Below, one piece after another: positions 1 through 7,753 of a DNA stretch of 18,978 bases. This stretch comes from Nitrospirota bacterium (GTDB lineage: Bacteria; Nitrospirota; Thermodesulfovibrionia; Thermodesulfovibrionales; Magnetobacteriaceae), in contig JADFXZ010000020.1 in assembly GCA_015233265.1 (NCBI GenBank), positions 2,050 to 21,027 of the forward strand, written 5' to 3'. The notes under the pieces are model-generated. The model worked only from the letters and a program-made list of their open reading frames with translations, was not told where the DNA came from and did not search any database. How positions within the stretch are numbered: the first letter of the stretch is position 1; each line of letters opens with the position of its first letter. The translations under genes were made by a program, and so were the position numbers.

Positions 1-90
1 AAAATAGCTTGCCAAATTGTTCTTAGAAAGTGTACATTGGGGGGATTATGGCTGGCATTGTCAGATCGAGCAGGAATAAGAGGAGACATC

Positions 91-1020
91 ATGAATAAGA
101 CTGCAGGGCACAAACGACCAACGATTCTTATTGTGGATGACGAAAAAACCAATATAGATGTGCTTGTTAATCTGTTAAATGGGGAGTTCCGGACAATTAT
201 TGCAAAAAACGCTGACCAGGCCCTGCGGCGTCTGGATTCAAAAGATGAGAAAATCGATTTAATCCTCCTCGATATACTTATGCCGGAGATGGATGGCTAT
301 GAGCTTTGCCGGAGGGTCAAAGGTAATATATTAACTAAGAATATTCCTATTATGTTCATCACAGCGTTGAGCCTGATAGAGGATGAGGTCAAAGGCTTTG
401 AGACGGGGGCGGTTGACTATATTACGAAGCCATTTGTGCCGCCCATTGTATTAGCAAGGGTTCGCACGCATGTCGAATTAAAGTTAAAAAGAGACTTATG
501 TGAGGTGCTTGCGATACAGGACGGCCTTACTGGCATACCAAATCGCAGAAGATTTGACGAGGTATTGCAATTTCAATGGAATGCCATACAAAGGAGAAGA
601 ACCCCTCTGTCTCTGATGTTAATCGATGTGGATTATTTCAAGAAATATAATGACAACTACGGCCACTGCGCCGGAGATGATTGTCTGAAGAGGGTGGCGT
701 GCGCCCTCAAAGGCGCAATGCCTCGTGCAATGGACTTCGTTGCCAGATATGGCGGCGAGGAATTTGTGTGTCTGCTTCCAGATACAGGTCAGGCGGGCGC
801 TGTCGAAGTAGCTAAACGGCTTTTGAACACTGTTGCCGCCCTTGAGATACCGCACGAGTTCTCTGAGGCGGCAAAATATATTACTGTAAGCATAGGGGTT
901 ACCACAGTAACGCCACCTGTTGCCGGAGACAGCTCTAATTTAATAGAAACGGCAGATTTGGCGCTTTATCAGTCAAAGGCCGCAGGCAGAAATCAGCTCA
1001 GCGTTATATTGTGTCAGTAA
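91..1020 (+). CDS. Response regulator with diguanylate cyclase (REC-GGDEF, PleD-like)
   Basis: Predicted cytoplasmic response regulator that makes cyclic di-GMP from two GTP when phosphorylated. I chose ATG 91 (309 aa) because AGAGGAGA lies just upstream; an ATG at 37 is in frame but has no such site. The receiver domain spans about residues 11-128. Its acidic pocket is D16-D17, the phospho-acceptor is D61 (LLDILMPEMDG), the switch threonine is T91 and the conserved lysine is K113 (TKPF). The GGDEF domain (about 143-305) starts at DGLTGIPNRRRF. It has an intact active-site GGEEF at 221-225 and an RxxD product-inhibition site (RAMD, 212-215) at the same spacing as in PleD, so feedback inhibition is expected. 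The gene converges on the histidine kinase gene with a 17-bp overlap of 3' ends. I infer that kinase could be its partner, but adjacency is the only evidence. Confidence 0.93.
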   Translation: MNKTAGHKRPTILIVDDEKTNIDVLVNLLNGEFRTIIAKNADQALRRLDSKDEKIDLILLDILMPEMDGYELCRRVKGNILTKNIPIMFITALSLIEDEVKGFETGAVDYITKPFVPPIVLARVRTHVELKLKRDLCEVLAIQDGLTGIPNRRRFDEVLQFQWNAIQRRRTPLSLMLIDVDYFKKYNDNYGHCAGDDCLKRVACALKGAMPRAMDFVARYGGEEFVCLLPDTGQAGAVEVAKRLLNTVAALEIPHEFSEAAKYITVSIGVTTVTPPVAGDSSNLIETADLALYQSKAAGRNQLSVILCQ

Positions 1021-3040
1021 CCGCCCAAAACACCCCGGCAGACCGTTTTGGCTCTCTGTAAGCGCCGCTGTCTTTTTGTCGCGTTGCTGCCTCAGTAACT
1101 GTATTGAGGCTTATCACAAACTCAGCTCCTCCGGTAATGTTTCGGGCAGTTAAGCTCCCGCCCATGTTAGTCTCAATTATGCGTTTTGACATAGAAAGCC
1201 CAATTCCGGTACCTTCATTGTCTTTAGTCGTAAAATATGCCTCAAAGATTTTCCCTATTATATCGTCAGGAATTCCACCGCCATTGTCGCGTATGGCAAT
1301 TACAACAAGTGATTTGTCCTCAGTATTGGAAATGTTAATTTCAATGCGACCACTTACGCCAAGGCCAGACTTTACTCTTGTGAGCGCCGCGTCCTTAGAG
1401 TTGTTCAGTATATTAAGAACCACCTGTTTAAACTCGTTTGGATGGCCTTTTGTCGTCAGTACCGCATCCTGCTCAACTTTTAAGCATATATCTATGTTTT
1501 GCATACGATAAACGTCCAAAAACATTGACAGCAGCTCTTCTATGGCCGATTGAACATCAAATTCCTGTTTTGTCTTTGACGGCAGGGAAAAGTCCCTGAA
1601 CTCATCCAGCGTTTTTGACATAAATTCGATTTGCCCCATAGTGACTTCAACTAAATCATTAATATATTTAGCATCAAGCTGCCCAAAGGCATAGGCATCG
1701 CTGATGTCCTGAACTTTCAGCGCAATGGCGTTTAAGGGTTGTTTCCACTGGTGGACAATGTTGTTGAGCATCTCTCCCATTGTCGAGAGTTTTGATCTTT
1801 GGATCAGTAACTGAGCCTTCCGCCGGAGAGTCCTTTCGTCACATGCGGCTTTGTCGTTTAAGTCCATTTTGTCGTGGATTACCTGAGGAAGTTTGCCTAA
1901 GGCGTTCTTTAGTAAATTTTTTGGCCGCATTGCCGCCTCCTCTTCCACCCCAAGCCACGGCTTCGGTCTGATACTGTTTAAACTGTTCCACACTATCTGA
2001 ATCTGCCCGCTGCCGTGATTGCCTATCAGTCCAACATACGCCTTTTTCATTATGTGATTATTCGGCTCTACCCGTATATATCCAGCAGGGCTGAGGAAAC
2101 GTTGTCCGTGCAGATTTGCGCGTACCTCCGGTGCATCAAAAGACGCCGCATCCTCAACGGCCTGCTTCCATAGATATATCTGACAATAGGCTGAGACGAC
2201 CGTATCCGAAATAACCCTGTTTCTACCATACTTAGTCCTGAATTTATCAATGAATGTATGGTTTTCATTAATATCCAGGCTTTGGAAATAACTTTGGCAG
2301 GCATAGTGACCGCAAGCATACCCGGCCATTGCCTGAATTTGCTCCTCAGAGACACTCGCAGACAATACAGGAATAGAAATACCAGCTTTGTGGTACTGCT
2401 TAAAAAAAGAAAGGCAGCCATCACCGTCTAAGGTATTTAATATGATATCAGGTTTGGTTTCCCAGATTCTCTCTATCGCCGCCGCAAAGTCAGTATTGCA
2501 GGAGTGTGTGTATTGTTCTGCTGTAATCTCGCCGCCTCTGTCTTCCACTAAGACCCTGGCTAACAGGTTGGCTGTGTGGCAGAAGACATTATCCGCACCA
2601 ATCAAAAAAAACCGTGAGCATTTATTTGTAAACGCCCAGTCAAGCGCGGGTTCTATCTGCTGATTCAGACAGCCGCCGCTATAGACGATGTGTTTAGATT
2701 CCTCAAGCCCCTCATACATGGCAGGATACCACAATAACCCGTCATTAGCCTCGATGACTGGCATTACGGCCTTGCGGGCTGAGGATGTCCAACATCCAAA
2801 GACATTTGTTATGTTATGTCTGTGAAAGAGCATTTGTGCTTTGTCTTTAAAAACATCCGGCGATGACGCCCCGTCTTCAACTATTGGCTCAATTTTATAT
2901 CCCATCACACCGCCAGCGGTATTTATCTCATCTACTGCCATCGATATTGCGTCAACAAGGGGCCTTTCGCTTATTGCCATCGAGCCTGTCAGGGAGTGCA
3001 GCAGTCCTACCGAAACCGTTTTAATCCATTTTGCTATCAT
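1004..3040 (-). CDS. Soluble sensor histidine kinase with UrtA/AmiC-type ligand-binding domain
   Basis: A 678-aa fusion. Residues 7-370 resemble substrate-binding proteins of the urea/short-chain-amide branch (UrtA, AmiC): VSVGLLHSLTGSMAIS near the N-terminus, then GCWTSSARKAVMPV at 82-95 and LLWYPAMYEGLE at 102-113. Residues 415-645 form a kinase: H-box with H430 in HQWKQPLNAI, N-box around N543-N547 (LNILNNSKDAA), G1 DNGGG at 585-589, and G2 GTGIGLS at 610-616. There is no signal peptide; the homologous fold begins within the first ten residues, and residues 370-415 hold no membrane segment. The protein should therefore sense an intracellular ligand, as AmiC does in Pseudomonas. The exact ligand (urea, amide or related) is inference. 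The start is fixed by AGGAGGAG about 3 bp upstream of ATG 3040. It is divergent from the response-regulator operon at 3239 and convergent with the diguanylate cyclase. Confidence 0.9.
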   Translation of the reverse strand: MIAKWIKTVSVGLLHSLTGSMAISERPLVDAISMAVDEINTAGGVMGYKIEPIVEDGASSPDVFKDKAQMLFHRHNITNVFGCWTSSARKAVMPVIEANDGLLWYPAMYEGLEESKHIVYSGGCLNQQIEPALDWAFTNKCSRFFLIGADNVFCHTANLLARVLVEDRGGEITAEQYTHSCNTDFAAAIERIWETKPDIILNTLDGDGCLSFFKQYHKAGISIPVLSASVSEEQIQAMAGYACGHYACQSYFQSLDINENHTFIDKFRTKYGRNRVISDTVVSAYCQIYLWKQAVEDAASFDAPEVRANLHGQRFLSPAGYIRVEPNNHIMKKAYVGLIGNHGSGQIQIVWNSLNSIRPKPWLGVEEEAAMRPKNLLKNALGKLPQVIHDKMDLNDKAACDERTLRRKAQLLIQRSKLSTMGEMLNNIVHQWKQPLNAIALKVQDISDAYAFGQLDAKYINDLVEVTMGQIEFMSKTLDEFRDFSLPSKTKQEFDVQSAIEELLSMFLDVYRMQNIDICLKVEQDAVLTTKGHPNEFKQVVLNILNNSKDAALTRVKSGLGVSGRIEINISNTEDKSLVVIAIRDNGGGIPDDIIGKIFEAYFTTKDNEGTGIGLSMSKRIIETNMGGSLTARNITGGAEFVISLNTVTEAATRQKDSGAYREPKRSAGVFWAVTDTI

Positions 3041-3121
3041 AACTCCTCCTGTGGTCTGCGTCGTTTATATTGATTGTAATTTATATTACCCTAAGGGCAT
3101 CACGGTGTCCACGTATTTTAT

Positions 3122-3148
3122 CTGACAAATCCTGACAAATCCTGACAG
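3122..3148. promoter_or_regulatory. Tandem 10-bp repeats, candidate regulator-binding site
   Basis: CTGACAAATC occurs twice back to back (3122-3131, 3132-3141) and a third partial copy CTGACAG follows at 3142-3148. Direct repeats at a spacing of one helical turn are typical of OmpR-family binding sites. The array ends about 21 bp upstream of the -35 box of the operon beginning at 3239. It also lies in the shared intergenic region of the divergent kinase gene ending at 3040, so it could act on either. Assignment to the neighbouring regulator is inference. Confidence 0.5.
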
Positions 3149-3169
3149 CAAAACTATATCCACAACCAC

Positions 3170-3199
3170 TTGATATATTTCATTTAATTCAGCTATAAT
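3170..3199 (+). promoter_or_regulatory. Sigma70-type promoter of the regulator-kinase-barrel operon
   Basis: A -35 box TTGATA (3170-3175; five of six consensus bases) is followed after 18 bp by a perfect -10 TATAAT (3194-3199). Transcription would start near 3206, giving a leader of about 33 nt before ATG 3239. The leader has no clear Shine-Dalgarno. It contains a six-codon minicistron (3215-3235) that ends 3 nt before the start codon. Confidence 0.6.
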
Positions 3200-3238
3200 T
3201 CAATAGTGGCCGCAATGTTGGCCTTACCTGATTAAACG

Positions 3239-3958
3239 ATGAAACATGAAAAAGATATAAAACATGTCCCTGTGCCCTCAGCTGAGGCCCTGCACGTCAT
3301 TGTTGTGGAGGATGACGAGCAGCTGTGCGATATCATGGTTACAGGACTAACATATCTGGGCTTTGGCGTTGTGGGCGTGGGAGACGGCAAGGCCTTGGAC
3401 GCGGCTGCGGCGCAGACCCCGCCCGATGTGGTAGTGCTTGATTTGGGTCTGCCCGGTGAGGACGGCATCGAGATTATCAACCGGCTGAGAAGGACCTCGG
3501 ACTGCGGCGTTGTGGTAGTAACGGCGCGCGGGCGTCTTGATGACCGCTTAAAGGGGCTGCGCCAGGGGGCTGACCACTACTTTGTAAAACCGGTTGATTT
3601 GAGGGAACTGGCCGCGGTGATTACTAATCTTGGGCAGCGGCTTGCCCCACCTCGCGCCAAATGGATATTCATCGAGAAGAAATCCCAGCTGGTAACACCA
3701 AACGCAGTAGCGGTGTCCCTGACCTCTAACGAGTGCATTGTCTTGTCATTGTTTGCGGCAAACCCGGGTATAAATATCCAGCGAAGGCGCTTCTTTGAAA
3801 AATTAGACTATCTGGATGATCATTCCTCTAACTTGCGCTTAGAGGCCCTTTTCAGCCGTCTGCGCTCCAAAGTGCACGAGGCCGACCCCGGCTGCCGCCT
3901 GCCGGTTGCAGCCCGGCACAGCCAGGGCTATGCCTTCCTTGATGAGCTTGGCAGGTGA
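3239..3958 (+). CDS. OmpR/PhoB-family two-component response regulator
   Basis: A 239-aa DNA-binding response regulator. The receiver domain (about residues 18-132) has the acidic pair E24-D25-D26, phospho-acceptor D68 (VVLDLGLPGEDG), switch threonine in VVVVTARG, and K117 (FVKPVD). The C-terminal half (about 142-237) matches the winged-helix output domain of OmpR/PhoB: VSLTSNE, then RLEALFSRLRSKV as the recognition-helix region, and a terminal QGYAF. An N-terminal extension of about 17 residues precedes the receiver domain. ATG 3239 lacks a recognisable ribosome-binding site. The stop overlaps the GTG start of the following kinase gene by 4 bp, so the two are co-translated and very probably cognate. 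The tandem repeats at 3122-3148 suggest autoregulation. Confidence 0.93.
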   Translation: MKHEKDIKHVPVPSAEALHVIVVEDDEQLCDIMVTGLTYLGFGVVGVGDGKALDAAAAQTPPDVVVLDLGLPGEDGIEIINRLRRTSDCGVVVVTARGRLDDRLKGLRQGADHYFVKPVDLRELAAVITNLGQRLAPPRAKWIFIEKKSQLVTPNAVAVSLTSNECIVLSLFAANPGINIQRRRFFEKLDYLDDHSSNLRLEALFSRLRSKVHEADPGCRLPVAARHSQGYAFLDELGR

Positions 3959-5898
3959 CGCGAGATCGCGGCACTAGGTTGACGCTGTGTAAACTTTTGC
4001 TTACCGCCTTGTTCATTGCCTGTTTTCCTGTTGCACTTGCCGCCTCCACCATTTCATTAACATCGCAACAGGTGAGTTTCCCGCTAAAGGGCCGCATGGA
4101 GGTACTCAGAGACGACAACGGATCGCTCACAATCGGGGATGTCGCCTCACCCGCCTACGCGCCGCGCTTTGCCCCGCTTAAAGAGGACCTTGCCGCTGGA
4201 TTTATGCCCCATGGCGCCGTATGGCTCAGGTTTACAGTTATACGCCCCTCTGCCGCCCCCTCTGCATGGATACTTGAGGCTGATCCTCCCTCGCGCGATT
4301 ATATTTATCTCTATGAGCCGCGTGGGGCACCTGGATATGTTGTGAAGAAACTGGGTGTGCTCGTTGCCCCAATAGAGCGCGATAGCTCAGCAAGGGCGGC
4401 CATCTTTCCTCTGCTCATACCCGCTGACACCCCTCAGACCTACTACATCAGGATTGCGTGCAGGAAGACCATTTACGAATCCTTCGATATCTGGCCGTCA
4501 GCTCTCTATTTCAAAAAAGAGGCATCCAGTTCTCACATTCACGACATATATCTGGGGATATTATCTATGCTTATTATCTCCAATGTCCTCTGCTGGATAG
4601 GTATCAGGGAAAGCATTAGCGGCTATTACTTAGGATACCTTATTTCAGCGGTAATGATCTCTTTTGAAATGACCGGTGATTTAGAGAAATTCTTTGTCCA
4701 CAGTGACCCGGCGCTTGCAGTTGCCGTAATGAGAGCCTCTTTTGCGGTGTTAATTATACTTATTCCAAGACTCCTGTGCGTCCTGACTGACCTTGACCGC
4801 TATATGCCGGCATTAGCCGCTATCTACCAGCGAACTTTCTTAGTTGCCGGTGCAGCCGGTATTGTCGCGGTATTACTTGGCATTCATACTGAGTTTGCGC
4901 CTGTCATGATGGTGGTGAGTTTTATCTGCGCGCTTTCAACCATTGTCATAGCCTTGAGATTGTTCACCCTGCAGATACCCGGCAGCGGTCTCTACCTGCT
5001 TGCCTTCAGTCCCTTTCTGTACTCTTTTGTACAGGTTCCTTTTGTGGGTTTTGGTCTTATTGGCAGAGTCTCAGGGAGCGTTTCCCCCTCACCGTTTGTC
5101 TTTTTGCCGCATATGATACTCCTGAGCATTGCAGTGACGAACAAGCTGACAAATATTAAAGAACAAAAGGACAAGGCGGAGGCAACTCTGATAATAGAGC
5201 GAAAGACCATTGAGGAGCAGCGGCAGTTTATGGACCTTATCGCGCACGAACTCCGTACGCCGCTTTCTATAATCGACGGCTCGGCGCAGCTTCTGGTGTT
5301 ATCAGGAATCCTGAGGGCGCAGGACGACTTTCAGGTCAGGAGAATCCTCTCCGGCATGAAAATGGTCAGCGCCCTTCTCAATAATTTTCTTACAGACGAG
5401 CGTATCACCTCAGGGGCTAACGCCCTAAACACGGCGGTTGAAAACATTAGGGGGCTGATAGACGAATGTATCGCAGATGCACGCCTGTACGCTGTCAATC
5501 GTAATATCCAATGTGATATAGACGCATTGCCGGAGTCGTTTGTCTGCGACAGGGTGCTGCTGAAAGTGCTATTAACCAACCTGCTTGACAATGCCCTGAA
5601 GTATTCACCGCCCCAGAGCGATGTGCGTATAAAAGGATGGACGGCGGAAAAAGGCGAGGTTATTCTGGAGGTCAGCGATTCGGGCGCTGGCATAGAACCT
5701 CAGCATCTTGAGCGCATTTTTGACAGATTTTACCGCGCCTCGTCTGTTGTCAAAAAGGGCGGGGCGGGGCTTGGCCTCTACCTTGTAAAACATATTGCAA
5801 AATTGCACGGCGGTATGGTAGTCTCCTCAAGCGAGCTGGGGCACGGTTCTACGTTTACTGTAACCCTGCCCGTACAGCCCCAAAAGGAGGCAGTATGA
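3955..5898 (+). CDS. 7TMR-DISM sensor histidine kinase
   Basis: A 647-aa membrane sensor kinase. Residues 11-30 look like a signal sequence ending in ALAA. Residues 31-190 form a periplasmic domain of the 7TMR-DISMED2 type (GAVWLRFTV, then a jelly-roll-like strand pattern). About seven hydrophobic segments follow between 195 and 397. After a short charged coil (400-425) comes HisKA with H431 (IAHELRTPLS), then the ATPase domain: N-box LLTNLLDNALKYS (539-551), G1 DSGAG (575-579), F-box FDRFYRAS and G2 GGAGLGL (602-608). The GTG start at 3955 is imposed by the GTGA overlap with the regulator's stop codon. 7TMR-DISM kinases sense small molecules or surface carbohydrates; the signal here is unknown. 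The coupled downstream barrel gene suggests the signal concerns the outer membrane or uptake of a compound. Confidence 0.93.
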   Translation: MTRDRGTRLTLCKLLLTALFIACFPVALAASTISLTSQQVSFPLKGRMEVLRDDNGSLTIGDVASPAYAPRFAPLKEDLAAGFMPHGAVWLRFTVIRPSAAPSAWILEADPPSRDYIYLYEPRGAPGYVVKKLGVLVAPIERDSSARAAIFPLLIPADTPQTYYIRIACRKTIYESFDIWPSALYFKKEASSSHIHDIYLGILSMLIISNVLCWIGIRESISGYYLGYLISAVMISFEMTGDLEKFFVHSDPALAVAVMRASFAVLIILIPRLLCVLTDLDRYMPALAAIYQRTFLVAGAAGIVAVLLGIHTEFAPVMMVVSFICALSTIVIALRLFTLQIPGSGLYLLAFSPFLYSFVQVPFVGFGLIGRVSGSVSPSPFVFLPHMILLSIAVTNKLTNIKEQKDKAEATLIIERKTIEEQRQFMDLIAHELRTPLSIIDGSAQLLVLSGILRAQDDFQVRRILSGMKMVSALLNNFLTDERITSGANALNTAVENIRGLIDECIADARLYAVNRNIQCDIDALPESFVCDRVLLKVLLTNLLDNALKYSPPQSDVRIKGWTAEKGEVILEVSDSGAGIEPQHLERIFDRFYRASSVVKKGGAGLGLYLVKHIAKLHGGMVVSSSELGHGSTFTVTLPVQPQKEAV

Positions 5899-6749
5899 GC
5901 AAAAATCGCGTGTCAATCATTATTACTGGCATTGTTATTAGCCTGATATTTCTGATTTCAGTAGGCGAGAGTTGGGCAGTCGGTCCGTTTGAAAACATCC
6001 CCGCCGAGCAGGGTTTGTACTTCGCCCCCACCATCAGCTATTCCAGTTCCTCAAGTCTCATGGACAAAAATGGACATAAGCTCTCGACAAAATTCGGTCT
6101 CAACACCTATGACACTGTACTGCGGTTCATGTATTACGACAACGCCACCTTACCGCAAAGCTCAACGGTGCAGATCATGCTGCCTGTTGGCCGCACGGAG
6201 GCCCCGGGCCAACATGACACAGGCATTGGCGATACAACTATAGTTGCCGGGTATTGGTTGATTGACGACCCGGTTAGCCGTACATGGCTTGCAGCCGGCT
6301 CGTATGTCGATTTCCCAACCGGCAGTTATAACAAGAATGCAACGACCAACAGGGGGGGCAGGGTATGGAAAGTCAGGCCCACCATAGTCTTTGCACAGCA
6401 GTTTGGTCGATTTGACCTGGAGCTGACGACAAAATACAACGTTTATACAAAAAATGTAGACACCGGGCTCAAGAAAGGAAGTGAAGTGATATTTGAAGAG
6501 CTAATTGCCTATTCACTGACCCGTGATTTCCTGATAGGGATGCATTTAAATGAGATATACGGCAGCGCAGACGTCACAAACGGTGTAAAAAAGCACGGCT
6601 CAGATGTAAGGAAATATCAGACAGGCCCGTCTGTCAGGGTGGTATTAGGCCCTAAAACCACTATGTTCATTGATTATTTAAGGGATTTCGCTGTCAAAAA
6701 CACTGCAAAGGGTAATCTTATTACGCTACAGTTACGCTTAAAGCTGTAG
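5895..6749 (+). CDS. Outer-membrane beta-barrel, MetA-pathway/phenol-degradation transporter-like
   Basis: A 284-aa exported protein with a hydrophobic signal peptide (about residues 7-25) and probable cleavage after SWA (28). The mature part has alternating amphipathic strands and ends in an aromatic-poor but strand-like LQLRLKL, as expected for an outer-membrane barrel. The segment LPVGRTEAPGQHDTGIGDTT, followed by AGYWLIDDP and FPTGSYNK, is characteristic of the Phenol_MetA_deg (SphA-like) family of putative outer-membrane channels. The start has AGGAGG 5 bp upstream, and ATGA overlaps the kinase stop. Three-gene coupling of regulator, kinase and barrel implies that the barrel belongs to the same response, either as an output or as the entry route of the signal. 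The cargo is not deducible; the family's link to phenol-type compounds is only a name. Confidence 0.85.
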   Translation: MSKNRVSIIITGIVISLIFLISVGESWAVGPFENIPAEQGLYFAPTISYSSSSSLMDKNGHKLSTKFGLNTYDTVLRFMYYDNATLPQSSTVQIMLPVGRTEAPGQHDTGIGDTTIVAGYWLIDDPVSRTWLAAGSYVDFPTGSYNKNATTNRGGRVWKVRPTIVFAQQFGRFDLELTTKYNVYTKNVDTGLKKGSEVIFEELIAYSLTRDFLIGMHLNEIYGSADVTNGVKKHGSDVRKYQTGPSVRVVLGPKTTMFIDYLRDFAVKNTAKGNLITLQLRLKL

Positions 6750-6791
6750 TGCCATGCTCTATATCGGTGTGGTCAACCTCTAATTTTCCTA

Positions 6792-6820
6792 TTTCAATAA
6801 TCCATTTAAATATGTTAAAA
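6792..6820 (+). promoter_or_regulatory. Possible promoter of galU (leaderless arrangement)
   Basis: A -10-like TAAAAT (6815-6820) ends 6 bp before the preferred galU start at 6827. A weak -35-like TTTCAA (6792-6797) lies 17 bp upstream. If used, transcription would begin at or next to the ATG, which would fit the absence of any Shine-Dalgarno there. The -35 match is only three of six. Confidence 0.3.
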
Positions 6821-6826
6821 TATACA

Positions 6827-7714
6827 ATGTTGAGAAAGGCCATACTGCCTGCCGCTGGACTTGGGACGCGGTTTTTGCCGGTTACCAAGGCTTCCCCCAA
6901 GGAGATGATCCCAATTGTAGATAAACCGCTGATTCAGTACTCAGTTGAGGAGTGTGAACGCTGCGGCATCAATGAGTTCATTATCATAACAGGCAAAAAC
7001 AAACGGGCAATCGAGGACCATTTCGACCAGTTTTCTGAACTCGACGAGATATTAAAACAGAAGGGTCTCAGCCATCTCATCGAAGAAATCCACAGGCACG
7101 ACAGCTCCAACTTTGCCTACATCAGGCAGAGTAAACCTCTTGGCCTCGGTCATGCCATCTTGTGCGCGAAGGCTTTTGTCAAAGATGAGCCGTTTGCCGT
7201 CTTGCTCAGTGACGACATTATCGATCCCGAAGACACGCTTCTTAAGGAAATGATAGAGATATACCAGAAGTTCCGCTCCCCTGTGATAGCTCTTCAGGAA
7301 GTACCCGACGAGGATGTCTCCAAATACGGTATTATCAACGGTGAGACGGTCATGGATTTCGGTGCCAATAACGTCCCAAAACAGCTTTATAAGATAAACG
7401 CCCTTGTGGAAAAACCAAAGCTTGAGGATGCACCGTCTAATCTCGCCGTAATAGGCAGGTATATTTTAACCGCTGACATCTTCGGCGCCCTTGAGAGTAT
7501 AAGCCCGGGCAGAGGCGGTGAATACCAGCTCACAGACGCACTTAATCTCCTGCTTTCTAATCGGGTCGTCTACGGCTACTTGTTTAAAGGTGACAGGTAT
7601 GACGCCGGAGATAAATTCGGCTTTCTCAAGGCTACCATAGCGCTGTCGTTAAAGCGACCGGAGTTCGCCGAGGATTTAAAACAATATATTAAATCGCTGG
7701 CCGCGGGGCTTTGA
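6827..7714 (+). CDS. galU: UTP-glucose-1-phosphate uridylyltransferase
   Basis: Makes UDP-glucose from UTP and glucose-1-phosphate in the cytoplasm, supplying glucosyl and galactosyl donors for envelope glycans. From ATG 6827 the protein is 295 aa, the usual GalU size. It begins as family members do, MLRKAILPAAGLGTRFLPVT, containing the nucleotide-binding GLGTR loop (11-15) and TKASPKEM. Other hallmarks are SDD (128-130) at the metal site, VEKP (194-197), GEYQLTDAL (231-239) and RYDAGDK (257-263). In-frame ATGs at 6749 and 6812 would add residues foreign to the family, so I reject them. None of the starts has a good ribosome-binding site. A TolC-like gene follows 39 bp downstream on the same strand, and the opposing glycosyltransferase operon lies beyond it. 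Confidence 0.93.
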   Translation: MLRKAILPAAGLGTRFLPVTKASPKEMIPIVDKPLIQYSVEECERCGINEFIIITGKNKRAIEDHFDQFSELDEILKQKGLSHLIEEIHRHDSSNFAYIRQSKPLGLGHAILCAKAFVKDEPFAVLLSDDIIDPEDTLLKEMIEIYQKFRSPVIALQEVPDEDVSKYGIINGETVMDFGANNVPKQLYKINALVEKPKLEDAPSNLAVIGRYILTADIFGALESISPGRGGEYQLTDALNLLLSNRVVYGYLFKGDRYDAGDKFGFLKATIALSLKRPEFAEDLKQYIKSLAAGL

Positions 7715-7753
7715 CCAATAGTTTTGTCGTACAAGTTGTCCGGGCATAGGCTT

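Noticed and set aside
1104..1511. Plus-strand open frame opposite the histidine kinase
   Set aside because: Antisense to conserved kinase motifs, with no ribosome-binding site and no domain.
6749..6826. N-terminal extension of galU from ATG 6749
   Set aside because: The extra residues do not resemble GalU, which starts directly with the nucleotide-binding loop region; the ATG also overlaps the previous stop without a ribosome-binding site.
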